Shown: one piece after another, positions 43,710 to 52,809 of the stretch | Layout of the letters: each line of letters opens with the position of its first letter | How positions within the stretch are numbered: position 1 is the first letter of the stretch | Source: Aeromicrobium terrae | Lineage (GTDB): Bacteria > Actinomycetota > Actinomycetes > Propionibacteriales > Nocardioidaceae | NCBI RefSeq assembly: GCF_008039565.1 | Contig: NZ_VDUX01000001.1 | Coordinates: 62,001-126,000, forward strand | Direction of reading: 5' to 3' | DNA: 64,000 bases | Position numbers and translations under genes: made by a program | The notes under the pieces: generated by a model | Databases searched by the model: none | Told to the model about the DNA's origin: nothing | The model's input: the letters and a program-made list of their open reading frames with translations, nothing else

Positions 43710-44481
43710 CGGCCTCGCCGGGATCGACCCAGGTGACGCTGCCGGCGTGCCGTGAGGCGTCGAGCACCCGCTGGGCCTCGGAGCGGCCCTGCTTGAAGTG
43801 GGTCCAGCCCTCGTAGTGCACGGGGACCACGTGCGTCGCGCCGAGCAGGTCGAGCAGCTTCAGCGACTCCTTGGCGTCCATCGTGTAGCGGAGGCCGCCC
43901 GAGAGGTACCGGAACTTCACTCCGCCCAGGTGGAGCAGAACGGTCCCGACGTCCCGGCGCTCGGCGACGTCGCGCAGGCCGCGGTAGAACACGGTGTCAC
44001 CGGTGACCCACAGGGAGCCGTGCTCCTGGCCGTCCCAGGTCAGGTCGAAGCCGACGACGGGTCCGGTGATCGGGTCGCTGCCGGCCGGTCCGTGGCGGCA
44101 CGGTGTCGCGGTGATGGTGATGGTCGGCTTGCCGGGCGCCTCGAGCGTCGTGGTGTCCCAGGCCGCGAGCCCGGTGGCGCCGCCGCCCAGCTTCTTCGCG
44201 CCGGCCTTCGTCGTGAACACCCGGCCCCACCGGGGGAGCAGGTCACGCGCCGACGGGTCGAGGTTGTCGCCGTGATGGTGGTGGCTCACCAGGACGGCGT
44301 CGATCGGGCCGAGCTCGTCCGGGGAGATCGACGGCCCCGCCACCTTGCGCGACGTCGTGCCCCAGCCGAAGAAGTAGCGCTGCCCCGGAGGGTCGAACGT
44401 CGGGTCGGTCAGGATGCGCCATCCGTCCACCTCGACGAGCGCGGTGGGGCCCCCGATGTGCGTGATGCGGGCTTCGGTCAT
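43693..44481 (-). CDS. MBL-fold metal-dependent hydrolase
   Basis: The 262-residue protein has the metallo-beta-lactamase fold: strand ITHIGGPTALVEVDGWRILTDP split over two turns, the metal motif SHHHHGDNLD, TPCRHGP, WVTGDTVFYR and PVHYEGW. The canonical HxHxDH reads HxHxDN here, as in some UlaG/UPF0173-like proteins. The substrate is unknown. It lies 17 bases downstream of the response regulator gene on the same strand and may be co-transcribed with the two-component system. Confidence 0.83.
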   Translation of the reverse strand: MTEARITHIGGPTALVEVDGWRILTDPTFDPPGQRYFFGWGTTSRKVAGPSISPDELGPIDAVLVSHHHHGDNLDPSARDLLPRWGRVFTTKAGAKKLGGGATGLAAWDTTTLEAPGKPTITITATPCRHGPAGSDPITGPVVGFDLTWDGQEHGSLWVTGDTVFYRGLRDVAERRDVGTVLLHLGGVKFRYLSGGLRYTMDAKESLKLLDLLGATHVVPVHYEGWTHFKQGRSEAQRVLDASRHAGSVTWVDPGEAVTVQV

Positions 44482-44498
44482 GCCTCACTGTCCCGCAC

Positions 44499-45164
44499 TC
44501 AGGACGGTCCGCGCAGGTAGGTGAGCACGGCGGAGACGCGACGATCCGACGTCGGCTCGAGGTCGAGCTTCGCGAAGATGTTGCCGACGTGCTTGCGGAC
44601 GGCAGCCTCGCTGACGACGAGACGGTCCGCGATGGTCGGGTTCGTGTGGCCCTCGGCCATCAGGGCGAGGACCTCGCGCTCGCGGTCGGTCAGGGCAGCG
44701 AGTGGGCCGTCGTCACGGCCGCGGGCGAGCAGGTGGCGGACGACGTCGGGGTCGACGACGGTGGCGCCGCCGGCCACGCGGTCGACGCTGTCGAGGAAGT
44801 CGCGGACGTGGCCGACGCGGTCCTTCAGCAGGTAGCCGATGCCGGCGTGGCTTCCGGCAGTCGAGTCCAGCAGGTCCGCGACGTACGCCTCGGCGATGTA
44901 CGCAGACAGCAGCATGATCGCCATGTCCGGGTGCCGCTCGCGGATGGTGACCGCCGCCCGCAGGCCCTCGTCGGTGTGCGTCGGGGGCATCCGGATGTCG
45001 GTGATGACCAGGTCGGGCCGGTGGTTGTCGGTGTAGACGAGCAGCGCGTCCGCGTCGGTCACGGCGGCGACGATCTCGTGCCCGGCCTTCTCGAGGATCC
45101 CGACCAGCCCTTCGCGCAGCAGGGCGGCGTCCTCGGCGAGGACGATCCTCAGGTGGTCGGACAT
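44499..45164 (-). CDS. NarL/LuxR-type response regulator
   Basis: The 221-residue protein has a receiver domain with acidic pair E11/D12, phosphoacceptor D56 (ITDIRMP) and conserved Lys in YLLKDRV, followed by a LuxR-type DNA-binding domain (LTDREREVLALMAEG, VSEAAVRKHVGNIFAKL). It overlaps the histidine kinase gene by 16 bases. A perfect palindrome in the divergent gap before the ABC transporter genes is a candidate target. Confidence 0.93.
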   Translation of the reverse strand: MSDHLRIVLAEDAALLREGLVGILEKAGHEIVAAVTDADALLVYTDNHRPDLVITDIRMPPTHTDEGLRAAVTIRERHPDMAIMLLSAYIAEAYVADLLDSTAGSHAGIGYLLKDRVGHVRDFLDSVDRVAGGATVVDPDVVRHLLARGRDDGPLAALTDREREVLALMAEGHTNPTIADRLVVSEAAVRKHVGNIFAKLDLEPTSDRRVSAVLTYLRGPS

Positions 45165-46408
45165 GTCATCCTCACGGTCGTCGGCCCGCCGGGCGGACTG
45201 GTCAGCTCCAGAGTGCCGTCGACCGCCTCGACCCGGGCGGCCAGACCGGCCAGGCCGGTGCCGGCTACGGGATCGGCACCACCGCGACCGTCGTCCTCGA
45301 CGGACACGGTCAACGAGCCGTCCGCGACCCAGGCGTGGACCCGCACGGAGGACGCGCCCGCGTGCCGCGCGGTGTTCGTGAGCGCCTCGCTGACCAGGAA
45401 GTACGCCGCGGCCTCGACGCGCGCCGGCAGCCGGCCGTCGAGATGCAGGTCGGCGTCGACGGGGACGGGGGAGCGGTCGGCCAGCTCACGGATCGCCGCC
45501 GCGAGGCCGTGGTCGGTGAGTACCTGCGGGTGGATGCCGCGCACCGTGGCGCGCAGCTCGGCCAGCGCGTCCTCGGCCAGGGCGTGTGCCTTGCCGACGA
45601 GCTCGAGCGCCGGGCCGTCCTGGAGCTCCAGCTCCGCCTGCCCCAGCGTCATGGTCAGCGCGACGAGCCGCTGCTGGGCGCCGTCGTGGAGGTCGCGCTC
45701 GATCCGGCGGCGCTCGGCCTCGAACGCATCGACGAGGCCGGTCCGCGACCGGCGCAGCTGCTCGACGGCGGCGGCCAGCCGGGCCTCCGTGGGCTCCAGG
45801 AGCAGGCGAGTGAGGCCGGCCTGCGCACTGGCGAGTGCCGTGACGAGGTAGGCGGCGACGACCGCGGCGAGCAGGCCCACGACCACCGCCGGCCACGCCT
45901 CGGCGGTGTCGTCGATGCGCCACCCGAGGACCTCGAGCGTGTCGAGCTGCACGAGGACGGGCGAGAGGATCAACGTGGCGGGCGCGGTGATCGCGAAGAC
46001 CAGCACCACGGCGTCGACGACCCAGAGCACCGTTGCCAGCAGCACGGCGTGGCCGACCTCAGGCCAGGAGACCGGAAGTGTCCGCCAGGCGCCGACGCGT
46101 TCGCGCAGGGTCGGTGCGCTCGTGTCGTCCGCGACCGAGTCACGAGGAAGTACCAGCCGGAGGCGGGTCCGCTCCGCGTCCGCGATCACGGACGTCAGCA
46201 GAGGGACGCTGGCCAGCAGGAGCAGGCCGACCACGATCACCGCGGTGAGGACACCGAGAGCGACCACCGTCGCCAGGACCACCAGGGCGACGATGCCGAC
46301 CGGCACGGTGGAGATCAGGTACGCGAGCGAGCGCCACGGCCACGTCGTCACGAGGAGCCGGGCGGGACGCGTGCGCAGGGCGGTCCACGCGTCCGGGTAC
46401 TGGCTCAC
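45149..46408 (-). CDS. Sensor histidine kinase, HisKA_3 type
   Basis: The 419-residue kinase has hydrophobic segments at about 29-75 and 117-195, no large extracellular domain, then the dimerisation/phosphoacceptor motif ERDLHDGAQQRL with H241 and a HATPase domain (VSEALTNTARHA, VEDDGRGG, GTGLAGLAARV). The small sensory loops suggest intramembrane sensing. The GTG start follows TAGGCT (minus, 46415-46420) by exactly six bases. It is divergent from an ABC transporter, the usual arrangement when a kinase senses or controls that transporter. Confidence 0.92.
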   Translation of the reverse strand: MSQYPDAWTALRTRPARLLVTTWPWRSLAYLISTVPVGIVALVVLATVVALGVLTAVIVVGLLLLASVPLLTSVIADAERTRLRLVLPRDSVADDTSAPTLRERVGAWRTLPVSWPEVGHAVLLATVLWVVDAVVLVFAITAPATLILSPVLVQLDTLEVLGWRIDDTAEAWPAVVVGLLAAVVAAYLVTALASAQAGLTRLLLEPTEARLAAAVEQLRRSRTGLVDAFEAERRRIERDLHDGAQQRLVALTMTLGQAELELQDGPALELVGKAHALAEDALAELRATVRGIHPQVLTDHGLAAAIRELADRSPVPVDADLHLDGRLPARVEAAAYFLVSEALTNTARHAGASSVRVHAWVADGSLTVSVEDDGRGGADPVAGTGLAGLAARVEAVDGTLELTSPPGGPTTVRMTCPTT

Positions 46409-46441
46409 ACGACCAGCCTAGGAGCCGGAACGCCCGCGGAC

Positions 46442-46459
46442 GGTAGCGCGCACGCTACC
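46442..46459. promoter_or_regulatory. Candidate response-regulator operator
   Basis: GGTAGCG-CGCA-CGCTACC is a perfect palindrome with 7-bp arms in the 107-base divergent gap between the kinase and the ABC transporter genes. It lies 33 bases upstream of the kinase start and 56 bases before the ABC ATG. Confidence 0.55.
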
Positions 46460-46515
46460 TCTGCTGTCGCGCGTGAGCCCGTGTGCAGGGCGGCCACGGC
46501 GACTGGACTGGTCCC

Positions 46516-47262
46516 ATGACCGTCCAGACGATTCCCGCCGCCCCGGCCGTCGCCCTCGACGACCTGTCCCGCGTCTACAAGACCCGCGCCGGGAGCGTCC
46601 ACGCGCTCCGAGGCGTCAGCCACGCGTTCGGCGCCGGCACCTTCACCGCCATCATGGGGCCGTCCGGCTCCGGCAAGTCCACGCTGCTCCAGCTCGCCGC
46701 CGGCCTCGACGTCCCCTCGGGCGGTCGGGTCAGCATCGGCGGCACCGACCTGGGCCGGCTGAAGGCGACGGCCCTCACGACGTTCCGCCGCACCTCGATG
46801 GCGTTCGTCTTCCAGTCGTACAACCTGCTCGACGCCCTGACCGCCTTCGACAACGTCGCGCTACCGGCCCGCCTCGCCGGACGTCCCGTGGACCGCGCCG
46901 CCGTGCTCGACGCCCTGGACCAGGTCGGGCTGCGTGACCTCGCGCGCCGTCGCCCACCAGAGCTGTCCGGCGGCCAGCAGCAGCGCGTCGCCATCGCCCG
47001 CGCGATCCACTCCCGCCCGGACGTCCTGTTCGCCGACGAGCCGACGGGTGCCCTCGACCGCACCACCGGCCGCGACGTGCTCGCCCTGCTCCGCCGGGTC
47101 GCCGACGACGGGCAGTCGGTGGTCATGGTCACGCACGACCCGTTGGCCGCGTCCTACGCCGACGAGACTCTCTTCCTCGCCGACGGCCGGATCGTCGGGC
47201 GCCTCCAGAACGCCGACGCCGCCGCGATCGCGCAGCGCATGAGCGAGCTGGAGGACCGATGA
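46516..47262 (+). CDS. ABC transporter ATP-binding protein (MacB/LolD type)
   Basis: The 248-residue ATPase has Walker [10 protein letters not shown] (48-56), Q-loop [16 protein letters not shown], signature LSGGQQQR, Walker [13 protein letters not shown] and the switch histidine in VTHDPL. This subfamily pairs with FtsX-like permeases that export peptides or lipids or act as mechanotransmitters. It overlaps the permease gene by four bases (ATGA). The ATG was chosen over an upstream in-frame ATG because it matches family length; TGGACT lies six bases before it. Confidence 0.94.
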   Translation: MTVQTIPAAPAVALDDLSRVYKTRAGSVHALRGVSHAFGAGTFTAIMGPSGSGKSTLLQLAAGLDVPSGGRVSIGGTDLGRLKATALTTFRRTSMAFVFQSYNLLDALTAFDNVALPARLAGRPVDRAAVLDALDQVGLRDLARRRPPELSGGQQQRVAIARAIHSRPDVLFADEPTGALDRTTGRDVLALLRRVADDGQSVVMVTHDPLAASYADETLFLADGRIVGRLQNADAAAIAQRMSELEDR

Positions 47263-49175
47263 GGACGATGAGCCTGGCGCGGCAGACCGTCCGCACCTCG
47301 TGGCCCGCCTACCTCGGCGCGTTCGTGGCGCTGGCCAGCGGCGTGGTCTTGATCGCCACGACGGTGAACCTGGTCGCCTCGGTCGACGCCACGCTGTCCC
47401 GCCTCGGCCCGTCGGCGACGGTGGACCAGCGCCAGCAGCTCGACGACCTCACCTCGATGTTCGGCATCATGTCCGCGGTCTCGATGTTCATGGCTCTGTT
47501 CGTCGTCGGGTCGACGTTCGGGTTCGTCGTCGCGACCCGGCGACGCGAGCTCGGGCTGCTGCGGCTCGTCGGCGCCACTGGCCGGCAGGTGCGCCGCCTG
47601 GTGCTCGGGGAGTCGCTCGTCGTCGCCGTCCTGGCGTCGATCGCCGGGTGCCTGGTGGCGACGCCGCTGGCAGGGCCGGTGCTCGCCATGGTCCGTCGGA
47701 TCGGGGTCACCGACCAGCACCTGGTCGCTCCAGCGCCGTGGCTGGCCTGGGCCATCGCCGCACCGACCGGGATGGCCGTGGCGATCCTCGGCGCCCGGCG
47801 GGCGTCCCGACGGGCGGCGAAGGTCCCGCCCGTCGCCGCACTGCAGGAAGCCGCCATCGAGCGCGGACGTCCGAGCGCCGCGCAGTGGGTCGTCGGCACG
47901 TTCTGCCTGGCCGGCGTCGTCGCGGCCGCGATCCTCGCCGCGGAGGGCGGTCCATTGTTCGCCTTGGTCGCGTCGATCCTCCTTCCGGAAGTCGTCGTGA
48001 TCGCGATGATGTGCTTCGGCCCGCTGCTGATTCCGCGGCTCGCCGCCCTGCTGGCGCGTCCGTGGGTCTCACGGGACGTCACCGCACGGTTCGCCCGCGA
48101 CGAGCTGCGCGCGGCCGTGCGGACCACGACCTCCGTCGCCGCGCCGGTCATGGCGATCTCGGCGATCGCCGGCTCGATGCTGATCTCGCTCAGCTTCACG
48201 GCCGACTGGACCTCCGCCCAGGACCGGGCACAGCTGCGCGCGCCGCTCGTGGTCCAGCCTGGTCCGAAGCACGCCGACACCGTCCGCACCGTCGTCGAGG
48301 ACCCGGCGGTGCGCCTCGTGGACCAGCGCCGCACCACCACGATCGAGCTGGACGACGACGGCTACTCCCGCGAGGACGTGGACGCCGTCGACGTGTCCAC
48401 CGCCACCGCGGCGCGCGGTCTGAGCGCTGTCCGTGGGCGGCTCGCCGACCTGCACGGCCGCGCCGTCGCCGTCTCCCGGACCTGGACCACGGACTCGGGC
48501 AAGAACCTCGGCGACTACCTGCGCGTCCGGGTCGACGGTCATCGCGTGGACGTGCGGATCGTCGCCGTGGTCAAGGACGCCCCCGACCTCTACGGGGACA
48601 TCATGCTGCCCACGGACCTGTGGCCCGACCGGCTCGCGGACAACCCGCCCGACGAGCTGTTCGTCGTGCCGGCCCCAGGCACCTCGGTGGACGCGGTTCG
48701 GAGCGCCCTGGAGCGGCGACTGCACGGTACCGACAGCCACGTCCGGACCGCCGACGACTGGATCGACGACGTGACCGCCCAGACCCGGCGGGCCAACAAT
48801 CTCGGGCTCGTGATCCTGCTCGGCCCTGCCGGCTTCTATGCGGCGATCGCGATGGTCAACGCGACCCTCATCGGGGCGACCCAGCGGCGGCGCCAGCACC
48901 GCGTGCTCGCGCTGCTGGGCGCCACGCGGGAACAGCTGCGACGGGTCGCGCTGTGGCAGGCCGCGCTCGTCACCGGCGCCGGGCTGGTGATCGGTGGACT
49001 CACGACGGTGCTGATGGGCATCCTGGTCCGCCGGGCGATCTCCGCCGACCTCGCCGGCACCGGCGTCGATCCGGGTATGACGATCCCGTGGCTGCCGCTC
49101 GCCGCCATCGCCCTGACGTGCGGTGCGCTCGCTGCGGCCGCGGGGGCTGCCGGAGCGCGCACCGCACGGTCGTGA
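47259..49175 (+). CDS. FtsX-like ABC permease with two FtsX domains
   Basis: The 638-residue protein has an N-terminal helix, a first FtsX domain (helices at about 66-90, 112-135 and 150-170; RRRELGLLRLVGATGRQVRRL), two central helices, an extracytoplasmic domain (about 310-510) and a second FtsX domain (RRRQHRVLALLGATREQLRRV) with three terminal helices. This resembles permeases for antimicrobial-peptide detoxification or lipoprotein transport in actinobacteria. With the ATPase and the divergent two-component system it forms a probable envelope-stress or peptide-resistance module. It converges on the azoreductase gene with a one-base gap. Confidence 0.92.
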   Translation: MRTMSLARQTVRTSWPAYLGAFVALASGVVLIATTVNLVASVDATLSRLGPSATVDQRQQLDDLTSMFGIMSAVSMFMALFVVGSTFGFVVATRRRELGLLRLVGATGRQVRRLVLGESLVVAVLASIAGCLVATPLAGPVLAMVRRIGVTDQHLVAPAPWLAWAIAAPTGMAVAILGARRASRRAAKVPPVAALQEAAIERGRPSAAQWVVGTFCLAGVVAAAILAAEGGPLFALVASILLPEVVVIAMMCFGPLLIPRLAALLARPWVSRDVTARFARDELRAAVRTTTSVAAPVMAISAIAGSMLISLSFTADWTSAQDRAQLRAPLVVQPGPKHADTVRTVVEDPAVRLVDQRRTTTIELDDDGYSREDVDAVDVSTATAARGLSAVRGRLADLHGRAVAVSRTWTTDSGKNLGDYLRVRVDGHRVDVRIVAVVKDAPDLYGDIMLPTDLWPDRLADNPPDELFVVPAPGTSVDAVRSALERRLHGTDSHVRTADDWIDDVTAQTRRANNLGLVILLGPAGFYAAIAMVNATLIGATQRRRQHRVLALLGATREQLRRVALWQAALVTGAGLVIGGLTTVLMGILVRRAISADLAGTGVDPGMTIPWLPLAAIALTCGALAAAAGAAGARTARS

Positions 49176-49176
49176 G

Positions 49177-49794
49177 TCAGGCGGCCTGCGGGACCGCCAG
49201 TGCCCGGCCGGCCTCGCGCGCTGCCGACAGCGCCTTCTGGTGCATCTCGGCGGCCAGGTCGGCGAAGTCGTCGAGGGCCGGGTTGACGCCGACCAGCGTG
49301 AACTCGCGCTCGACGACGGTCAGGTCGGCGCCCCAGACGTCCTCGAGGATGCGCCGGAGGTAGGCGGTGGAGTGGTCCCAGCCCTCGCGGGGCGTGCCCG
49401 CCCCGTACGCGCCGCCGCGCACCGTGCACAGCACGACCGGCTTGCCGGCGAGCAGGGGAGCAGTGGGGTCGGCGGCTCGGGGGTCGGTGGCGACGAGGTC
49501 GATCCAGGTCTTGACGTGCTGCGAGACGCCGAAGTTGTAGAGCGGCACGGCCAGCAGGATCGCGTCGGCCGCGAGGAGCTCGTCGACGAGCTGGGCGGCG
49601 AGCTGCTGCCCGGCCGCCTCGCCGGACACGGACTGCGCCCAGGCGTCGGCGGGGAGCACGTCGACGCCGATGTGGCGCCGCTCGATGGTGTCGCCGGGGT
49701 GAGCAGCGAGCCACTCAGCCTCGACGATGTCGGCGATCTCGCGGCTCGCCGATCCGTCGGTGCGGATGCTGGCGTCGAGTCGGAACAGGGTCAT
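49177..49794 (-). CDS. azoR: FMN-dependent NADH-azoreductase / quinone reductase
   Basis: The 205-residue flavodoxin-fold protein has the FMN-binding SIRTDGSASREIAD loop and VPLYNFGVSQHVKTWID, as in AzoR. These enzymes reduce quinones and azo compounds by two electrons and protect against electrophile stress. The ATG was chosen over one 48 bases upstream, which lies within the operator, because GAGGAG precedes it. It is divergent from a MarR gene across two repressor-type palindromes, the arrangement of quinone-responsive MarR systems. Confidence 0.9.
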   Translation of the reverse strand: MTLFRLDASIRTDGSASREIADIVEAEWLAAHPGDTIERRHIGVDVLPADAWAQSVSGEAAGQQLAAQLVDELLAADAILLAVPLYNFGVSQHVKTWIDLVATDPRAADPTAPLLAGKPVVLCTVRGGAYGAGTPREGWDHSTAYLRRILEDVWGADLTVVEREFTLVGVNPALDDFADLAAEMHQKALSAAREAGRALAVPQAA

Positions 49795-49815
49795 GAAGGT
49801 CTCCTCGTGTGATAG

Positions 49816-49849
49816 TTCAAGCTTGAAGTTAGAATAGTTCAACCTTGAA
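49816..49849. promoter_or_regulatory. Paired MarR-type operators
   Basis: TTCAAGCTTGAA (49816-49827) is a perfect palindrome and TTCAACCTTGAA (49838-49849) a near copy 22 bases on, i.e. two helical turns away. Both are preceded by ATAG. TATTCT on the minus strand between them is a plausible -10 for azoR, so the sites flank that promoter. Confidence 0.75.
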
Positions 49850-49877
49850 GTGAGGACAAGCAGGGGTGTCGGGCGAC

Positions 49878-49883
49878 TACCGT
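49878..49883 (+). promoter_or_regulatory. -10 element of the MarR gene
   Basis: TACCGT lies six bases before the ATG at 49890, indicating a leaderless transcript and favouring this ATG over the GTG at 49866. Confidence 0.5.
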
Positions 49884-49889
49884 GAAGGC

Positions 49890-50372
49890 ATGGCCACGAA
49901 GGACACCGCTGCCTCGACGACGCAGTGGCTCACCGAGGACGAGCAGCGGGCGTGGGTCGCCTTGGCGCACGTCCTGGTGGAGCTGCCGACGACGCTGGAC
50001 GCGCAGCTCCAGCGCGACGCGGGCCTCAACCTGTACGAGTACTTCGTCCTCAGCCGACTGTCGATGACGGAGCCCGAGCCGACGTGCCGGATGAGCGAGC
50101 TGGCCGAGATGGCCGGCGGATCCCTGTCCCGGCTCTCGAACGTCGTGAAACGGCTGGAGGAGCGGGGCTGGCTGCGCCGGGAGCCCGACCCGACCAACGC
50201 CCGCTACACGAACGTGACCCTCACCGAGTCCGGGATGGACAAGGTCGTCGAGGCCGCGCCGGGCCACGTGACCGCCGTCCGCGACCTCGTCATCGATCCG
50301 CTCAGTGCTGCGCAGATCACGGCCCTCGCCGAGATCGGCGAACAGGTGCGCTGCCGGATCCAGTCCTGCTGA
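49890..50372 (+). CDS. MarR-family repressor, probable regulator of azoR
   Basis: The 160-residue protein has the MarR winged helix (CRMSELAEMAGGSLSRLSNVVKRLEERGW broken as MSELAEMAGG, SLSRLSNVVKRLE, ERGWLRREPD). Recognition helix and wing are intact. A single cysteine near the C-terminus and one in CRMSEL could be redox-sensitive, but this is a guess. It is divergent from azoR with two TTCAAN2TTGAA-type sites between them, so autoregulation and azoR repression relieved by quinones or oxidants is the simplest model. Confidence 0.88.
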   Translation: MATKDTAASTTQWLTEDEQRAWVALAHVLVELPTTLDAQLQRDAGLNLYEYFVLSRLSMTEPEPTCRMSELAEMAGGSLSRLSNVVKRLEERGWLRREPDPTNARYTNVTLTESGMDKVVEAAPGHVTAVRDLVIDPLSAAQITALAEIGEQVRCRIQSC

Positions 50373-50373
50373 G

Positions 50374-51261
50374 CTAGCCGCGCGACGCGACGACGTCCGC
50401 CACGACGTCGAGGCAGCGGAGGTCCGTGGTGGCGGGAACCACGATCATCTCGTCGCACCCGGCCTCCTCGGCGCCGTCCAGCGCAGCCCGCAGGGCGTCG
50501 GGGGAGGAGGTGCGGGCGGTGGCCGCGATCGCTTCCGCCAGCTTCGGCCCGAGGAACGAGAGGTAGCGGGCGGTGAACGCGTGCAGTGTCTCGACGCTGT
50601 CGGGCACGCCGACAGCGACGAACGTGCCGTTGACCTTCCGCGGCGCGCCGGCACGTCCGGCGTCCTGCCAGCACGTCTCGGCGAGGGCGTTGACCTTGCC
50701 GATCTCGGCAGGGTCGGCGGCGATGCTGAAGCCGCTGATCCCGTCGGCCCACTGCGCCGCGCGGCGCATCGCCTTCGGTCCCACGGCGCCGGCCAGGATC
50801 TGCGGACCGCCGGGTTGCACGACTGCCGGCCCCACGGGGTCCGCACCGTCGAACGGCGGCTCACCTGCCAGCAGCGACCGCAGCTCGGCCACCTGGGCGT
50901 CCAGCCGTGCGTGCCGGTTGCGGACCTCGGCGCCCAGCGCGCGGTAGTCGTCGTCCCGGGCCCCCACGCCCACCGCGACGTCGAGACGACCGTGGGAGAG
51001 CTGGTCGAGCGTGCCGATCTGCTGCGCCACCATCGCCATCGGGTGCTGGGGGAGCACCCACAGATTGGCGAAGACCCGGACGCGTTCGGTGACCGCAGCG
51101 CACGCGGCGAGCGTCGCCACCATCTCCGGGTTGGAGAAGGTGACGCGCTCGCCGGCCGAGACGCTCGAGAACGGTCCGTCGTCGATGGCCCTGGCCCACG
51201 ACACCGTGGTGCCTGGTCCGTACTCCGTCGCCATCTGGGGGACGGCGACGCCGACCTTCAC
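50374..51261 (-). CDS. LLM-class flavin-dependent oxidoreductase
   Basis: The 295-residue protein has the luciferase-like TIM-barrel pattern: MKVGVAVPQ start, RVRVFANLWVLPQHPMAMVAQQIGTLDQLSHGRLDVAVGVG split over the barrel (HGRL...GVGAR), and ILAGAVGPKAMRRAAQWADG. It may use FMN or coenzyme F420; the substrate is unknown. The GTG start is three bases after the glnA1 stop, so it is probably transcribed with glnA1 and could share nitrogen control. Its stop is one base from the convergent MarR gene. Confidence 0.82.
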   Translation of the reverse strand: MKVGVAVPQMATEYGPGTTVSWARAIDDGPFSSVSAGERVTFSNPEMVATLAACAAVTERVRVFANLWVLPQHPMAMVAQQIGTLDQLSHGRLDVAVGVGARDDDYRALGAEVRNRHARLDAQVAELRSLLAGEPPFDGADPVGPAVVQPGGPQILAGAVGPKAMRRAAQWADGISGFSIAADPAEIGKVNALAETCWQDAGRAGAPRKVNGTFVAVGVPDSVETLHAFTARYLSFLGPKLAEAIAATARTSSPDALRAALDGAEEAGCDEMIVVPATTDLRCLDVVADVVASRG

Positions 51262-51264
51262 CGA

Positions 51265-52686
51265 TCAGATGTCGTAGTAGAGCTCGAACTCGTGCGGGTG
51301 CGGCCGCAGCTGCACCGGCGCGATCTCCTCGGTGCGCTTGTACTCGATCCACGTCTCGATCAGGTCGGACGTGAACACGTCACCGGCGGTGAGGAACTCG
51401 TGGTCGGCCTCGAGCGAGTCGAGGACGGCGCCGAGGGAGGTCGGCACGTGGTCGATCTCCGCGTACTCCTCGGGCGGGAGCTCGTAGATGTTCTTGTCGA
51501 TCGGCGCCGGCGGCTCGATCTTGTTCTTGATGCCGTCGAGGCCGGCCAGCAGCAGCGCCGAGAAGGCGAGGTACGGGTTGCTGGACGGGTCGGGGCAGCG
51601 GAACTCGATGCGCTTGGCCTTCGGGTTCGCACCGGTGATCGGGATGCGGACGCAGGCGGACCGGTTGCGCGCGGAGTAGACGAGCGCGATCGGGGCCTCG
51701 AAGCCCGGCACCAGGCGGTGGTACGAGTTCACCGACGGGTTGGTGAACGCCAGCAGCGACGGCGCGTGCTTCAGGATGCCGCCGATGTAGTGGCGGGCGG
51801 TGTCGGAGAGTCCGCCGTAGCCGGCCTCGTCGTAGAACAGCGGCTCGCCGTTGTTCCACACCGACTGGTGCACGTGCATGCCCGAGCCGTTGTCGCCGAA
51901 GATCGGCTTCGGCATGAACGTCACGGTCTTGTCGTTGGCCCAGGCCGTGTTGCGGACGATGTACTTGAACTTCATCAGGTCGTCGGCGGCCTTGAGCAGC
52001 GTGTTGAAGCGGTAGTTGATCTCCGCCTGGCCCGACGTGCCGACCTCGTGGTGACCGCGCTCGAGGACGAGGCCGGCGTCCTGCAGGTTCGTCATCATGT
52101 CGTTGCGCAGGTCGGCCAGCTTGTCGGTGGGGGCGACGGGGAAGTAACCGCCCTTGTAGCGCACCTTGTAGCCGCGGTTGTCGGTGATGTCGTCACCGGT
52201 GGACCAGGCGGCCTCGGCCGACGTGATCTCGTAGAACGACTTGTTGGCGCTGGTGCCGTAGTTCACGCGGTCGAAGATGTAGAACTCGGCCTCAGGCGCG
52301 AAGAAGGCGGTGTCGCCGATGCCTGTGGTGGCCAGGTACGCCTCGGCCTTGCGGGCGATGTTGCGCGGGTCGCGCGAGTAGGCCTCGCCGGTGATCGGGT
52401 CGTGGACGAAGAAGTCCATCGCGATCGTCTTGCGCGCCTTGAACGGGTCGACGTAGGCGGTGCTCACGTCCGGGAACAGCACCATGTCGGACTGGTCGAT
52501 GGTCTGGAAGCCGCGGACGGACGAGCCGTCGAACGCGACGCCGTTCTGCACCATGTCCGCGTCGAACGACGCGGCCGGCAGGGTGAGCTGCTGCTGGATG
52601 CCGGGAAGGTCGGTGAATCGGACGTCGAGGTACTCGACTCCCTCGTCCTTGATGAACTTGAACAGCTCGTCGGCACTGCCGAACAT
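51265..52686 (-). CDS. glnA: Type I glutamine synthetase, principal enzyme
   Basis: The 473-residue GS-I has [18 protein letters not shown], the latch [26 protein letters not shown], and the adenylylation site NIYELPPEE with Tyr at about 401, so GlnE can modify it. It makes glutamine from glutamate and ammonia and is the likely housekeeping GlnA1. GGAGG precedes the ATG, unlike the many leaderless neighbours. A complete GlnR box lies 63-100 bases upstream, indicating activation in nitrogen limitation. Confidence 0.96.
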   Translation of the reverse strand: MFGSADELFKFIKDEGVEYLDVRFTDLPGIQQQLTLPAASFDADMVQNGVAFDGSSVRGFQTIDQSDMVLFPDVSTAYVDPFKARKTIAMDFFVHDPITGEAYSRDPRNIARKAEAYLATTGIGDTAFFAPEAEFYIFDRVNYGTSANKSFYEITSAEAAWSTGDDITDNRGYKVRYKGGYFPVAPTDKLADLRNDMMTNLQDAGLVLERGHHEVGTSGQAEINYRFNTLLKAADDLMKFKYIVRNTAWANDKTVTFMPKPIFGDNGSGMHVHQSVWNNGEPLFYDEAGYGGLSDTARHYIGGILKHAPSLLAFTNPSVNSYHRLVPGFEAPIALVYSARNRSACVRIPITGANPKAKRIEFRCPDPSSNPYLAFSALLLAGLDGIKNKIEPPAPIDKNIYELPPEEYAEIDHVPTSLGAVLDSLEADHEFLTAGDVFTSDLIETWIEYKRTEEIAPVQLRPHPHEFELYYDI

Positions 52687-52748
52687 GGGGCCTCCTCAGC
52701 CGCTTCCGGCGCGGCCATCGATTGTGGTCCACACGCTAGGGTCGGGCA

Positions 52749-52786
52749 GTTTCCCGACCGTCACCTGTTTGTTTCCGGCATGTTAC
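52749..52786 (-). promoter_or_regulatory. GlnR box upstream of glnA
   Basis: Read on the minus strand the sites are GTAAC (52786-52782), GAAAC (52775-52771), GTGAC (52764-52760) and GAAAC (52753-52749), each separated by exactly six bases. This equals the GlnR consensus gTnAC-n6-GaAAC-n6-GtnAC-n6-GAAAC of Streptomyces and mycobacteria at every fixed position. It precedes glnA and also faces the divergent RDD gene. Confidence 0.88.
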
Positions 52787-52797
52787 AAGTCCGCGGA

Positions 52798-52803
52798 TAG
52801 GGT
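52798..52803 (+). promoter_or_regulatory. -10 element of the RDD gene
   Basis: TAGGGT lies six bases before the GTG at 52810, indicating a leaderless transcript; it starts 12 bases beyond the GlnR box. Confidence 0.5.
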
Positions 52804-52809
52804 CGCCTC

